From NCBI RefSeq assembly GCF_027125355.1, contig NZ_CP114052.1, forward strand, positions 1,674,001 through 1,738,000: DNA of 64,000 bases. The letters are read 5' to 3'. This stretch comes from Peptostreptococcus equinus (GTDB taxonomy: Bacteria; Bacillota; Clostridia; Peptostreptococcales; Peptostreptococcaceae). This document shows positions 26,790 to 35,669 of the stretch, in pieces. The position numbers and the translations under genes are program-made. Below the pieces are notes generated by a model. It did no database searches. It was not told the DNA's origin and was given only the letters and a program-made list of their open reading frames with translations. Position 1 is the stretch's first letter. Every line of letters starts with the position of its first letter.

Positions 26790-28805
26790 TTACCAACACC
26801 TCCTAACTGTGTACCAACCTGTTGTATATAAGCTTCGTTTTGTAATCGGAGCACCACTCGGTCCACCATTGTGTATTATTTGTCCATTACCAACATACAA
26901 TACAACGTGTCTACCACTTCCAGACGCCGCACTGCTCATTACCACAAAATCACCTGGTTTTATTTGGTTAAGTGGGATTTGACGACCATTATACCTTTGG
27001 TCTGCTGTAGTCCAGCCGATATTAATACCTGCACTTGCATAGCAAAAATGTACAAACCCTGAACAGTCTGACCTATAAGGTGAGCCGTGCCCTCCCCATG
27101 TATAGCGACCTTTTCCTATCATGGAATAGGCGAATTGAACTATTCTCATCTGTCTAGGATTTTCAAATTGTATTCCATTCCAACTCAAGCTACCATTTCC
27201 ACTATTTGTTGAACTATATACAGTGATGTTGTTGTGTGCCTCTTGTTCATTAGCTACCCCTGTGCCAAGTAGTGAGTTGTTCCATACTCTGCCTGAAAAC
27301 TGCTGATACCATGATTTCATTTCTGCTATATAACCACTAGTATTATTCCCATCACTAACTGGAGCATAGACAGCCATTATTGCGTCAATTGACCTTTTCC
27401 CCCAGTCATGAAGATACTTAACTGATACAAGCCTAAAGTGTCTTTCTACCCCAACTTCAATACTTGGATAAATAACAAATCTACCGCTTTTCTTCTTGTA
27501 TAATGGGTCTGCTGTTATTCCACCAAAGTTGTTGCATTCTCTAGCTAATCTTGAATTGAAGTTTGTACCTGTTTCTTTTCTCTGTATTAGAGCTATTAGA
27601 AGTGGGTTTACTTTATAAGCGTTACCCCACTTTATATATTCTGCCCCTCTTCCTGCAAGCTTACCCTTCAACACTTTGTTTATCATATCAGCTGTAACAC
27701 CATGCCCCCAATCAGTACCCATTGTTGATACTGAATTAGATGTTGAAGTTTCTTTTTGTTCGTCTTTTCCTGCGTCTTTTTCGTCCATGATATTATCAAA
27801 ATTCAAGTCTAAGTCTATATTATAGACACCACCACTCCAAGTATGCTTATCTTTGTCAATATAGAACTCTCCTACTAACCCTGTGTGATTATCTTTGACT
27901 TGAACTTTATAGCCAGCCTTACAGCTAGTATTACCATAGCCAGACAAGTTGCAGGTTCTTTCGACGCTTTTAAACTCTTTGTTTATCTCATCATCTGTAA
28001 CAGTTTTATCTTTTCTTTGCTCTATAACTTTAGTTACAGTCTTAAATACTTTCCCAAAGTCTTTAGATGTTTTCTGCTTAATAATATTGCCTTTTTCGTC
28101 TACAACCAATACGCTATTAACCATATTTTCTATAGATTCTTTATAGTTCGCACTTTCAATGTTAACCATTTCTTCGAACATTATTTTAAGCTTTACGATA
28201 CCTTTTTCAATCACATTGATTTTATCTAAATCGACTTCTATCATGTATTTTTTGTGTGATTTATCCGCTTTAGAATGTGCTGTATAAGCACTCATAATAG
28301 CGTCATACCTTGACACACCTACAAACATCTTAGTGATTTTAGTGCCAGCTACTGCAAGCTTTCCATATGTAAGTTGCATTTGACCTTTCGAGCCTTTTAG
28401 CACGGCTTTTGCTATATCACAAGCTGTAGTATTCACAAAGTTGAAGCTAACATCATCTTTACCAAGTATATAACCTATATCGTGTGCTGTAACTTTCAAT
28501 TCATTGTTATTCGTATCTCTTGATATATCAGTTACTGTACCTCTGAACAACTCTTTGTCATCCTCATACATACAAACAGTTGAGCCAACAACTAACCCTA
28601 TTTCTCTTACTCTTTCATCTGCAACACCTTTTAGGAATTCAAACTCAAGAGTTCTTGAAGGGGACTTAATATCCCCACTCCAAGTTATGTGAGATAATGC
28701 AGGTGATAACTTATAAAATTCATTTTTCCCACGTATATGTGCTATTATTTCTATATCTCCTGAATGATACATATCAGGATTCACTAGATTAATAGGTTCT
28801 TTCAT
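26790..28805 (-). CDS. XkdQ-like baseplate hub fused to glucosaminidase-like and NlpC/P60 domains
   Basis: 671 residues from the ATG at 28805, which overlaps the preceding stop codon. Residues 1-340 are an XkdQ/gpD-like hub (HIRGKNEFYKLSPAL, GTVTDISRDTNNNELKVTAH). About 370-500 resembles a lysozyme-fold glucosaminidase (AEYIKWGNAYKVNPLLIALI, ECNNFGGI, VGVERHFRLV). About 555-671 is an NlpC/P60 peptidase with cysteine in YRSDCSGFVHFCY and histidine in SGRHVVLYVGNG, IIHNGG. It would open the peptidoglycan locally during DNA injection. XkdQ and the lytic domains are separate genes in PBSX. Confidence 0.88.
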   Translation of the reverse strand: MKEPINLVNPDMYHSGDIEIIAHIRGKNEFYKLSPALSHITWSGDIKSPSRTLEFEFLKGVADERVREIGLVVGSTVCMYEDDKELFRGTVTDISRDTNNNELKVTAHDIGYILGKDDVSFNFVNTTACDIAKAVLKGSKGQMQLTYGKLAVAGTKITKMFVGVSRYDAIMSAYTAHSKADKSHKKYMIEVDLDKINVIEKGIVKLKIMFEEMVNIESANYKESIENMVNSVLVVDEKGNIIKQKTSKDFGKVFKTVTKVIEQRKDKTVTDDEINKEFKSVERTCNLSGYGNTSCKAGYKVQVKDNHTGLVGEFYIDKDKHTWSGGVYNIDLDLNFDNIMDEKDAGKDEQKETSTSNSVSTMGTDWGHGVTADMINKVLKGKLAGRGAEYIKWGNAYKVNPLLIALIQRKETGTNFNSRLARECNNFGGITADPLYKKKSGRFVIYPSIEVGVERHFRLVSVKYLHDWGKRSIDAIMAVYAPVSDGNNTSGYIAEMKSWYQQFSGRVWNNSLLGTGVANEQEAHNNITVYSSTNSGNGSLSWNGIQFENPRQMRIVQFAYSMIGKGRYTWGGHGSPYRSDCSGFVHFCYASAGINIGWTTADQRYNGRQIPLNQIKPGDFVVMSSAASGSGRHVVLYVGNGQIIHNGGPSGAPITKRSLYTTGWYTVRRCW

Positions 28806-29506
28806 TAAGGTATCACCAACTTCCAATTCACATAAATAACATTGCTATATTTTAATTTAGGATAATTTTTTAAATTCGTTGGGTCATTTTTGATTCTTTT
28901 ATAAAGTTTCCCATTTCCATAATATTTTTGACCGAGCAAATATAAATACTCACCTCTCTTAACAGTATGTATTCTTTGTTTTTTAGCTGGTGCAGGTGCT
29001 GGTCTAGGCTTATTTGGTGGAGTTGTAGGTTTATTCACTACAGCTGGTGCAGGTGGTTGCCAAGTAGGAATTAGTAAAGGTTCATGTTCTTTCAACTCTA
29101 TTAAAAAGTATACGTCTCCGCTTCCGTCATTTTCCTTATATTCAAAGTGTGATATAACAACTGGAACATTAATTGGTGTAGTAGTAACTATATATCTCAA
29201 GCTATAGCCACCTAAAGCCCACTCTTCAATCATCCTTATATAGTCGTAAGGGTCTTTGCCTTTCACCTTGATATATTCGTTCGTTGCGTCAGCACTTGGG
29301 AAAAAGCCTGTTATAGTTGTACTTCTAGGCTCTTTCCCGTTATAAAATGTTACTTTGCCTTTTTTTACTATTTTTTCAGAAGATATATCTGCATTCACAT
29401 TCAAACCGAATTCTGATGGAAGAACAGGAAAACGTATCATATTCAGTCTATTATGCTTATGCACTAAATAGACTTCTATATCAGTAGGATTAACTATAAG
29501 TCCCAT
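28805..29506 (-). CDS. LysM-containing tail protein (XkdP-like)
   Basis: 233 residues. The N-terminal XkdP part contains NRLNMIRFPVLPSEFGLNVN and ITGFFPSADATNEYIKVKG. A proline-rich linker (KPTTPPNKPRPAPAPAKK) leads to a C-terminal LysM domain (HTVKRGEYLYLLGQKYYGNG), which binds peptidoglycan. It lies between the tape measure and the hub, as in PBSX. Confidence 0.9.
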   Translation of the reverse strand: MGLIVNPTDIEVYLVHKHNRLNMIRFPVLPSEFGLNVNADISSEKIVKKGKVTFYNGKEPRSTTITGFFPSADATNEYIKVKGKDPYDYIRMIEEWALGGYSLRYIVTTTPINVPVVISHFEYKENDGSGDVYFLIELKEHEPLLIPTWQPPAPAVVNKPTTPPNKPRPAPAPAKKQRIHTVKRGEYLYLLGQKYYGNGKLYKRIKNDPTNLKNYPKLKYSNVIYVNWKLVIP

Positions 29507-31147
29507 TTAGACACCTCCTTCTAGTGATAGATTCATTTTCTTGACGAATCTATCTGCTATCAAGTCAATATCTGCTTGTTCTCTTACAGTTAGTCCGAAT
29601 ATATTAAACACTACTCCTGCATTATTGCTTGATTTTTTATCATACTCATTAGCTTCACGCTTACTAAGTACTCTTTCACCTTGATGTAAGTTCGCTGGGA
29701 AGTTGTCGTATGGGACTCTAGCTTGACCCATTGCTCTATTAACACCTTTCCCATCAGGTGGTCTTACATATCCACTATTTCCACTTCTACTAATTCCCAT
29801 GATATCAGCGCCTATATCCATGCCTATATCAATCGCTGGTGGTTTGTGGTCACTAAGAAATTTGCAAAAATCACCCCAAGCCTTCTTAATGTTGTTTATC
29901 CATTCACCTACTGTTTTTAAAGCTCCTGATATAGCTTCAATTATTGGAATGATAATATCAGTAGCTATCTTTAGCTTAATTTTCATCCATTCCCATTCCA
30001 TGCCCCATACAGTTGCTAACATTGTTAAGACGTTCTTTATAACCTCTGGATGTTCTGTCAAATAGTTAAACACATCTTTAATAACATCTACAAACAGCTT
30101 TATAACTGGCTTCATGCCTTCAAATGTTCTATTAACAAACGCTCCAAAGTCATTTATCGAACTTACAGCACCAGGTGATTTATTAGTAATTGAGTCGAAT
30201 ATATCATTAAATAAATCTCTTATAGGTCCTAGTGAATCCCAAAGTATACTAAAATCAATACCACCAAAATTAGTTTGATCCATCAACTCCCAAAAACTCT
30301 TCATAAAACTTTCTGCGTCAGAATAAAGATTTTTAAAGAAGTTCTGTAGTGCAGGGTTTTCAAACACCCCTTGCATTCTTTCGTATAATGGTGTGAATAC
30401 GTTAGCTTCCATAAATGAACCTGCCATAACCCACATATCTTTGAAATTCAATGGAATATTTTTATATTGCTCGTTTATTTCTTTAGCATTATTTTCTAAT
30501 GCTCTTTTAACAACTTCTGCTGTAACCAAGCCTTGTTCACCAGCTTTTTTAATGCCCATGCCGAGTTCTTTTTCTATCATTTTAGCCATAAGTGGTGCAT
30601 TCTCACGAACTGAACGCAATTCATCACCCTGTAATGCCCCAGACGCTAAACCTTGATTCATCTGATACATTGCTGAACTTGCTTCTTCTGAACTTGTTCC
30701 ACCTATTCTGAATGATTGCATAGCTGTTTTGTAGAACTTTGCGGCACTCTTAGCGTCACCACCAAAAGTGTCAGGAGCCATTTGCATTAGCTTAGTTACT
30801 CCTGCTCTAGTATCCTTCAAGCTACCTCTTGTGTCGCTTGCTGTTGATTGCATAAGATTATCGTATTCTTTGTAGCTCATGCCTTTTTTTATGCTTTTTG
30901 CTCTAGACTTGTAGTCTGAATACTCGTTGTAGCCTTCTATAGTAACTTTTATTACCTTATCTTTAAGCATAGCTAAGCCATTTTGAATCTTTTGTAACGT
31001 CCATTGGGTAGCGTCATTTATCCACACTTTTACACCGTTATATGCTGATTTCACCAGCTTGCTTAAACCAAAACCAATGCCTGCTATAACAGCAAGTGCA
31101 GGAGCTTTCCCAAGAATCTTAATACCTATCTCGCCAAGCTTACCCAT
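29507..31147 (-). CDS. Tail tape measure protein, short
   Basis: 546 residues. The TMP_3 conserved region covers about 85-290 (MYQMNQGLASGALQGDEL, RSVRENAPLMAKMIEKELG, GLVTAEVVKRAL). The protein opens with a small hydrophobic segment (APALAVIAGIGFGLSKLV) rather than the usual long leader. PBSX XkdO is more than twice as long, so the protein may be truncated at its N-terminus or measure a short tail. The start ATGGGTAA overlaps the stop of the upstream gene and has only a weak ribosome site. Upstream, where chaperone, tube and sheath genes are expected, there are unrelated small genes. Confidence 0.85.
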   Translation of the reverse strand: MGKLGEIGIKILGKAPALAVIAGIGFGLSKLVKSAYNGVKVWINDATQWTLQKIQNGLAMLKDKVIKVTIEGYNEYSDYKSRAKSIKKGMSYKEYDNLMQSTASDTRGSLKDTRAGVTKLMQMAPDTFGGDAKSAAKFYKTAMQSFRIGGTSSEEASSAMYQMNQGLASGALQGDELRSVRENAPLMAKMIEKELGMGIKKAGEQGLVTAEVVKRALENNAKEINEQYKNIPLNFKDMWVMAGSFMEANVFTPLYERMQGVFENPALQNFFKNLYSDAESFMKSFWELMDQTNFGGIDFSILWDSLGPIRDLFNDIFDSITNKSPGAVSSINDFGAFVNRTFEGMKPVIKLFVDVIKDVFNYLTEHPEVIKNVLTMLATVWGMEWEWMKIKLKIATDIIIPIIEAISGALKTVGEWINNIKKAWGDFCKFLSDHKPPAIDIGMDIGADIMGISRSGNSGYVRPPDGKGVNRAMGQARVPYDNFPANLHQGERVLSKREANEYDKKSSNNAGVVFNIFGLTVREQADIDLIADRFVKKMNLSLEGGV

Positions 31148-31520
31148 CTTCTTTAATTTGTTTAAACGATTTAACCGAATAATCTATAATTTCTTTAACT
31201 TCATTTTTAGTCCAGTTATAGTTTTTTGTACTTATTTGTGTGCTTGCTACTAACAAATACATATCATTTTTACTTGGTATAAACACTAATCCTAGAATAG
31301 AAACAACAAATACTGCTAATATTTTTTTTATTTCTTTTTTATATTTTATATGAATTTCTCTTATTCTATCTCTTTCTTCTTCCAAATATGTGCCTGAATT
31401 TACTGCATACCATATAATGTCTCCAACTATAACTACACAAATCATGAATACCAGTATTCTACATAAAACTCTAAACCCACTTAACACATTTATTAAATAT
31501 AACAATCCTGCTATTTTCAT
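31140..31520 (-). CDS. Small membrane protein in the phage element
   Basis: 126 residues from the ATG at 31520 behind GAGAGG. Three hydrophobic stretches are visible (IAGLLYLINVLSGF, ILVFMICVVIVGDIIWY, ILAVFVVSILGLVFI). A small charged C-terminus overlaps the tape measure start. No family is recognised; a holin-like role is possible but unsupported. Confidence 0.6.
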   Translation of the reverse strand: MKIAGLLYLINVLSGFRVLCRILVFMICVVIVGDIIWYAVNSGTYLEEERDRIREIHIKYKKEIKKILAVFVVSILGLVFIPSKNDMYLLVASTQISTKNYNWTKNEVKEIIDYSVKSFKQIKEDG

Positions 31521-31549
31521 ACTATACCTCTCTTTCTGAATTATAGTTT

Positions 31550-32053
31550 TTAGTTGACACACCTAAAGTAATATTTTTTCAGCCTATCTTCGCCTATTTC
31601 ATCAATAACCTTTTGTGCGGTTTCTTCTGAATCGAAATGATAGCCTCCGTACTCATTTATACGCTCATACACGGTTTCAATTTCTCCGCTATCATATCCA
31701 TATACAATCTGCCAGTTTTTTTCTTCAAATTCAAAAGGTCTTGAATAATCCTTCATAATTTTTAATATCTTCAAGCGTTCAACTTCAAATTCTGCTTCTT
31801 CTTCTGTTTTAAATACGTTACCTATTGCCAGCCTACTACCATCAAAGTAATCATGTCGCTCTTCCAACTGTTTCCATGTATGTTTCAATACAACACCTTC
31901 GGAATCTATAAAATAATAGTTTTCTCCATTATTCGGCATCCATGACTTATTTTCTTCCTTCTTTTTCCATTCTTCAACAGCTTCTATCAACTGTTCTTTG
32001 CCATTCTCACTACATAACTTTTCTAATACATCTATTATTTCTTTATTTTCCAT
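31550..32053 (-). CDS. Conserved phage protein of unknown function
   Basis: 167 acidic residues. The segment GNVFKTEEEAEFEVERLKIL is a motif I know from proteins in many Firmicute phages, always of unknown role. An AAGGAGG site precedes the ATG. Confidence 0.7.
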   Translation of the reverse strand: MENKEIIDVLEKLCSENGKEQLIEAVEEWKKKEENKSWMPNNGENYYFIDSEGVVLKHTWKQLEERHDYFDGSRLAIGNVFKTEEEAEFEVERLKILKIMKDYSRPFEFEEKNWQIVYGYDSGEIETVYERINEYGGYHFDSEETAQKVIDEIGEDRLKKYYFRCVN

Positions 32054-32057
32054 GTTT

Positions 32058-32234
32058 TTATTTCCTCCTTGTTGTTGATATGTATGTTACAAAAATCATA
32101 GTTGTTATAATAATGTTTATATCTGCATTATATCCTGTAAAATGTGAAACCTCTATAGAAACCTCGCTAAATGACCATAATGCAAACATTAATACAAGCT
32201 CTACTTTTTCTAATGTTCCTGTTATTTTACTCAT
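32058..32234 (-). CDS. 58-residue membrane protein
   Basis: Starts at ATG 32234 behind TTAGGAGGTAATT, a strong ribosome site. Two hydrophobic helices (VELVLMFALWSFSEV, INIIITTMIFVTYI) and a basic end TTRRK. It fills the gap between ssb and the 167-residue gene. Function unknown. Confidence 0.65.
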   Translation of the reverse strand: MSKITGTLEKVELVLMFALWSFSEVSIEVSHFTGYNADINIIITTMIFVTYISTTRRK

Positions 32235-32243
32235 AATTACCTC

Positions 32244-32657
32244 CTAAAATGGCACGTCATCATCATCAATGCTATTAAATTCTGATGAACCAACTGAACC
32301 ACTTGGCTCAAACTTAGGATTGCCTCCCTTATCATCATTAGCATAATCAAGAGCCTGTATATTACGACCTGCTACCTTAGTGAAGTTTCTTTTCTCTCCA
32401 TTAGGTGTTTCGTATCTATCTACTCTGATAGAACCTTGTATGCCTACTAACCTTCCTTTTGTAATATAGTTTGCACAAAATTCCGCTGGCTTACCCATTA
32501 CCTCAACTGGTATAAAATCAGTTGTTGTGCTTCCATCTTTATTTTTATAATCTCTATCAATAGCTAGTGTAAATGTAGCCACTGGCGTGCCAGAACCTGG
32601 AATATATCTTAATTCAGGGTCTTTGCATAACCTTCCAACCAATACTGTATTATTCAT
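32244..32657 (-). CDS. ssb: Phage single-stranded DNA-binding protein
   Basis: 137 residues. MNNTVLVGRLCKDPELRYIP, FTLAIDRDYKNKDGSTTTDF and YITKGRLVGIQGSIRVDRYE form the OB fold, and the acidic tail ends DDDVPF, the standard tip for docking partner proteins. It would protect single strands during replication and ERF-mediated annealing. A GGGAGG site lies before the ATG, which overlaps the upstream gene. Confidence 0.96.
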   Translation of the reverse strand: MNNTVLVGRLCKDPELRYIPGSGTPVATFTLAIDRDYKNKDGSTTTDFIPVEVMGKPAEFCANYITKGRLVGIQGSIRVDRYETPNGEKRNFTKVAGRNIQALDYANDDKGGNPKFEPSGSVGSSEFNSIDDDDVPF

Positions 32658-32946
32658 TATTATCCTCCCTTAATATTTCTGGTAATTTTCTATTGCAATC
32701 TCTTTTATATGCCTTTTCAATTTCCTTAATTACATCACTTTTAGATGTTTCAATTGTGCTTTGAATTATATGCCTATCTCTATTATTTAAAGTTTTCTCA
32801 CTTAATAACATTCGCATATCCTTTTTAATTTCATGATTGAGCTTATCTCTTTCATGAATTTTGTTAGAAAGTGATACTACTTGCCATCTAAAGAAAATAC
32901 CATTATTAAATTTTTCATTATTATTAATTTTGAAGTCTGAACTCAC
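32650..32946 (-). CDS. Hypothetical early phage protein
   Basis: 98 residues, basic and helical (LNHEIKKDMRMLLSEKTLN). Start is GTG at 32946 behind GGGAGG, overlapping the previous stop codon. No family recognised. Confidence 0.6.
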   Translation of the reverse strand: MSSDFKINNNEKFNNGIFFRWQVVSLSNKIHERDKLNHEIKKDMRMLLSEKTLNNRDRHIIQSTIETSKSDVIKEIEKAYKRDCNRKLPEILREDNNE

Positions 32947-33149
32947 TATTCTACCTCCCTTTTAATCCACTCTTTAAGTTGCTTGTGTTCCTGCCTTAAA
33001 CTATTTAATCTACCTTGTAATGCTTTTTTATAATCCTCACTAGAATTAGCAGTTGCAAATTCATATCTATTTATTGTATATATTTCACTCTCTATGTACT
33101 CTATCGCATATTTAACAGCTATAACCTGTAGCCCATAAGGTAATTCCAT
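32946..33149 (-). CDS. Hypothetical early phage protein
   Basis: 67 residues, mostly helical (YGLQVIAVKYAIEYIESEIY, LRQEHKQLKEWIKREVE). An AAAGGAG site precedes the ATG. Function unknown. Confidence 0.6.
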   Translation of the reverse strand: MELPYGLQVIAVKYAIEYIESEIYTINRYEFATANSSEDYKKALQGRLNSLRQEHKQLKEWIKREVE

Positions 33150-33151
33150 TG

Positions 33152-33418
33152 CTATTTATCTCCTTTATATTTATTAACTTCTGTAACTTGTCTTATAATG
33201 CTTATATTAGTACAAGTATCATCACCTATAAATTTACCTTCTGAATTATAATATTCATCATATGTACTAGCTTTGTTATCGTCATCTACTCTTATACACT
33301 CATCACCTACTAGAATGCAAAATAGCCTGTTTAAGCATCTATTGTTCCTGCAATAATAGTCACCTTCATATTCAAAATGTAAATTGTGATTACTACCGCA
33401 CACAGCACACTTATCCAT
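33152..33418 (-). CDS. Small zinc-finger-like phage protein
   Basis: 88 residues from the ATG at 33418 (MDKCAVCGSNHNLHFEYEGD), with GGGAGG before it; the start overlaps the previous stop as TAATG. CxxC and CRNNRC pairs about 20 residues apart suggest a zinc site. Function unknown. Confidence 0.6.
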   Translation of the reverse strand: MDKCAVCGSNHNLHFEYEGDYYCRNNRCLNRLFCILVGDECIRVDDDNKASTYDEYYNSEGKFIGDDTCTNISIIRQVTEVNKYKGDK

Positions 33419-33657
33419 TATTCTACCTCCCATATTTTCCAATCTATTATCCTACAATTCATCTGTTCAACGCTCTTGTGCGTATAATTCAACTCATCAT
33501 CAAAATCACGCTCTATCACCTTTTTATAAGCGTCTAACTGGCTTACCGAATAAGGTACTATAGCTTTCCTACCATTTGTTTCTATTGTTATATCTAAGCC
33601 TATATTGTCATCAATAGACCACTCTATATCCTCTAATAATTTTTCTTTTTTAGTCAT
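33418..33657 (-). CDS. Hypothetical early phage protein
   Basis: 79 residues from the ATG at 33657 behind AAGGAG. Acidic, with LDITIETNGRKAIVPYSVSQ in the middle. No family recognised. Confidence 0.58.
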   Translation of the reverse strand: MTKKEKLLEDIEWSIDDNIGLDITIETNGRKAIVPYSVSQLDAYKKVIERDFDDELNYTHKSVEQMNCRIIDWKIWEVE

Positions 33658-33668
33658 TTTTATTCTCC

Positions 33669-33728
33669 TTAATCTATAATTATCAAGCATAATACTATAA
33701 TTATTAGCGTTATTGAAATTGCTAACAT
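33669..33728 (-). CDS. Possible 19-residue hydrophobic peptide
   Basis: MLAISITLIIIVLCLIIID, a single membrane helix, directly follows the stop codon of the DUF3310 gene and has GAAGG upstream. Several such tiny membrane peptides occur in this element. It is too short to be certain. Confidence 0.35.
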   Translation of the reverse strand: MLAISITLIIIVLCLIIID

Positions 33729-34187
33729 CTATTTACCTTCACTTTCTAACTCTTCTATCCACTCATTGAATTTTCTAGCTTTTCTTAAATCCTCTATCCC
33801 ATTTTTCTTGTTCCATCTAAAGGAATATTTCAACATATTGCCCCACAACCAACCAAGATACATTTCATTACCTAACAAGGCTCTTATTACGTCTTTAGAC
33901 TCTATATCTAAGCCGTCTAGCTTATAATGATTCGGACTATTCACATTGTCGTGGATTTCATCTTTTATCACTGTTTTAAGAATTACGTTATCTTGGTTTA
34001 GTTTACAATTTGTTGAAAACGGATCTTCTATTTCATCACAATCACAAGCAAATATACATATATCACTAATATAAGTGTAGTTCCCATCATCTAACGACTG
34101 AAATTTATAACCTCTAAGATTCCATTCCCTTTCATTATCCCATTTTACAACTTCATACCATTTACTTTTTTCAAAATTATTAACCAT
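33729..34187 (-). CDS. DUF3310 (SaV-like) phage protein
   Basis: 152 residues from the ATG at 34187 behind GAGAGG. The C-terminal 70 residues match DUF3310: VNSPNHYKLDGLDIESKDVI, LGWLWGNMLKYSFRWNKKNG and DLRKARKFNEWIEEL. The family has been linked to nucleotide metabolism but has no settled function. Confidence 0.8.
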   Translation of the reverse strand: MVNNFEKSKWYEVVKWDNEREWNLRGYKFQSLDDGNYTYISDICIFACDCDEIEDPFSTNCKLNQDNVILKTVIKDEIHDNVNSPNHYKLDGLDIESKDVIRALLGNEMYLGWLWGNMLKYSFRWNKKNGIEDLRKARKFNEWIEELESEGK

Positions 34188-34191
34188 ATAC

Positions 34192-34431
34192 CTACCTCTC
34201 TGCTCTTTGCTTTTTAAATAATCCTTCTGAATGAACTCTCTTTTTAGCATTACTTTTTATATATGCGTTTACGTCTGCGTATTCGCCTTTTTTAGCGTTT
34301 ATATTGTCTAACTTAGACTTATATACTAAATATTCTTTACAGTCGCTGTGACACCCCATAAAACGTCTCTCACATGTATAGCAAGGATTAAGTTTAGTAA
34401 GTCTGCTATTATGATAGCTATTAAAACTCAT
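34192..34431 (-). CDS. Small cysteine-containing phage protein
   Basis: 79 residues. CYTCERRFMGCHSDCKEY forms a four-cysteine cluster near residues 17-31, and the C-terminus is very basic (SNAKKRVHSEGLFKKQRAER). A zinc-binding nucleic-acid protein is plausible. AAGGAGG precedes the ATG. Confidence 0.62.
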   Translation of the reverse strand: MSFNSYHNSRLTKLNPCYTCERRFMGCHSDCKEYLVYKSKLDNINAKKGEYADVNAYIKSNAKKRVHSEGLFKKQRAER

Positions 34432-34432
34432 A

Positions 34433-34795
34433 CTACCTCCTTACATTTTCAAAAAAAACATAATCTGGATACTTCTTTTTGAACATTTTCCTTTTTATGA
34501 TATATTCAGCCTTTTTTCTAGTAAAATCGCTCTTTACATCTTCGACTATATATTCACCAGTTCTATTATCTATATATGCAAAGTCTGCAATATAACTTAT
34601 GCTTCTTTCTTTTTTCCCTTGATTATCTGTAAACCCTTCTAGCAAGTTAAACTTTTTCTGTCTTTCAAGGTTTTTAATTTCTTTTGCTCTTTCCAAGAGG
34701 TCTAATTCTATATATCTATCTCTTTCTTTTTTAGAGTCAAACTCTATCCCCTTATATTCGACTTTAATATTGTTGTATTTGCTTTTTTTAGCCAT
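34433..34795 (-). CDS. DUF1064 family protein (predicted endonuclease-like fold)
   Basis: 120 residues. KSKYNNIKVEYKGIEFDSKK, then ERDRYIELDLLERAKEIKNL and YIADFAYIDNRTGEYIVEDV with KS following carry the D-ExK arrangement of PD-(D/E)xK nucleases. Phage DUF1064 proteins have been proposed to be Holliday-junction or restriction-type nucleases. It lies in the recombination/replication region. Confidence 0.82.
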   Translation of the reverse strand: MAKKSKYNNIKVEYKGIEFDSKKERDRYIELDLLERAKEIKNLERQKKFNLLEGFTDNQGKKERSISYIADFAYIDNRTGEYIVEDVKSDFTRKKAEYIIKRKMFKKKYPDYVFFENVRR

Positions 34796-34809
34796 TTACT
34801 CCCCCATAT

Positions 34810-35076
34810 CTATGTCAACGCTCTAACTATTTTAATTTTATTAGTACAGCATTTAGTGTCGTCCCCTTTTTCATCTATGCTTCCTAAAGCTTCTATTTCT
34901 GCTACTTTATTATCGCCATCAAAGTTATAGTAATTAAAACAGTCGTTTAATTCTTTACAAAAATGAAACCCTCTCTTACATATAATCGGTTCTTCATCTA
35001 TTGCATATTCTTCTCCTACTGAGTATTGAAAATCTCTACACTTCCAATCTGGGTTAAAAACTTTATATCCTTTCAT
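34810..35076 (-). CDS. DUF7666-like phage protein
   Basis: 88 residues opening MKGYKVFNPDWKCRDFQYSV, with CKRGFHFCKELNDCFNYY, a familiar conserved phage small protein of unknown role. AGGAGG precedes the ATG. Confidence 0.68.
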   Translation of the reverse strand: MKGYKVFNPDWKCRDFQYSVGEEYAIDEEPIICKRGFHFCKELNDCFNYYNFDGDNKVAEIEALGSIDEKGDDTKCCTNKIKIVRALT

Positions 35077-35085
35077 ATTGTCCTC

Positions 35086-35625
35086 CTACTTATTTAGTTC
35101 TTTTATTTTCTGATTCAATTCTTCACTACTATATTTTCCTGTAAGTGAAGGTTTGAAATTATGAAATTTAGTTTGATTCGTATATATATTCTTACATTCT
35201 TTCTTTCTTACATTCTTGTTAGTTGTCGGTTGCTTGTCGGTTGCTTGTCGGTTGCTTGTCGGTTTGCTTGTCGGTTTATCATCTTTAGATTGATATGTTT
35301 CCCAATTTGCAATGGTTATAAGTCTATTTTTGTTTGTCGGTTTGCTTGTTAAAAATCCGTACTTTTCGAATTTCTCCAAACACCTTCGAATTTGCATGGT
35401 CGATATATCTTCCCCTACATTTTTTTTGATCGACTTTAAACTCGTAACAAATTGACCAGGTTTGCAAGTGTATTCTTCACCTCCGAATATCCATTTTTTT
35501 TCTTTATGGTTAGCCATTAAAAGTAGGGTTATCATTATTACTTTTTGTTCGGAGGTACAATCTTGCCATAAAGCATTTTCAAGCAATTTCCTATGCAGTT
35601 TTATCCAGCCATTATCAATGCTCAT
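35086..35625 (-). CDS. Phage replication initiator-like protein (winged-helix N-terminus)
   Basis: 179 residues. The N-terminal 110 (GWIKLHRKLLENALWQDCTS, GQFVTSLKSIKKNVGEDIST, IRRCLEKFEKYGFL) form the winged-helix domain of phage replisome organiser/DnaD-like proteins. A low-complexity linker (TSKPTSNRQATDKQPTTNK) leads to a short tail. The DnaD C-terminal domain is missing, so the protein is short for its family. The linker is encoded by 11-bp iterons that could be the replication origin, as in lambda gene O. Confidence 0.78.
   Translation of the reverse strand: MSIDNGWIKLHRKLLENALWQDCTSEQKVIMITLLLMANHKEKKWIFGGEEYTCKPGQFVTSLKSIKKNVGEDISTMQIRRCLEKFEKYGFLTSKPTNKNRLITIANWETYQSKDDKPTSKPTSNRQATDKQPTTNKNVRKKECKNIYTNQTKFHNFKPSLTGKYSSEELNQKIKELNK
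35223..35340. repeat. 11-bp iterons inside the initiator gene (possible replication origin)
   Basis: TTGTCGG recurs at 35223, 35234, 35245, 35256, 35268 and 35334; the first four are exactly 11 bp apart in the unit TTGCTTGTCGG and the last is 66 bp from the fifth. Spacing of one helical turn is typical of initiator-binding iterons. Confidence 0.6.
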
Positions 35626-35669
35626 TCATTAATTGTCCTCCATTTTTAACTATTTCTTTTTTATTTTTT

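Noticed and set aside
35221..35280. CRISPR array
   Set aside because: The repeat unit is 11 bp with no spacers, and it lies within a coding sequence.
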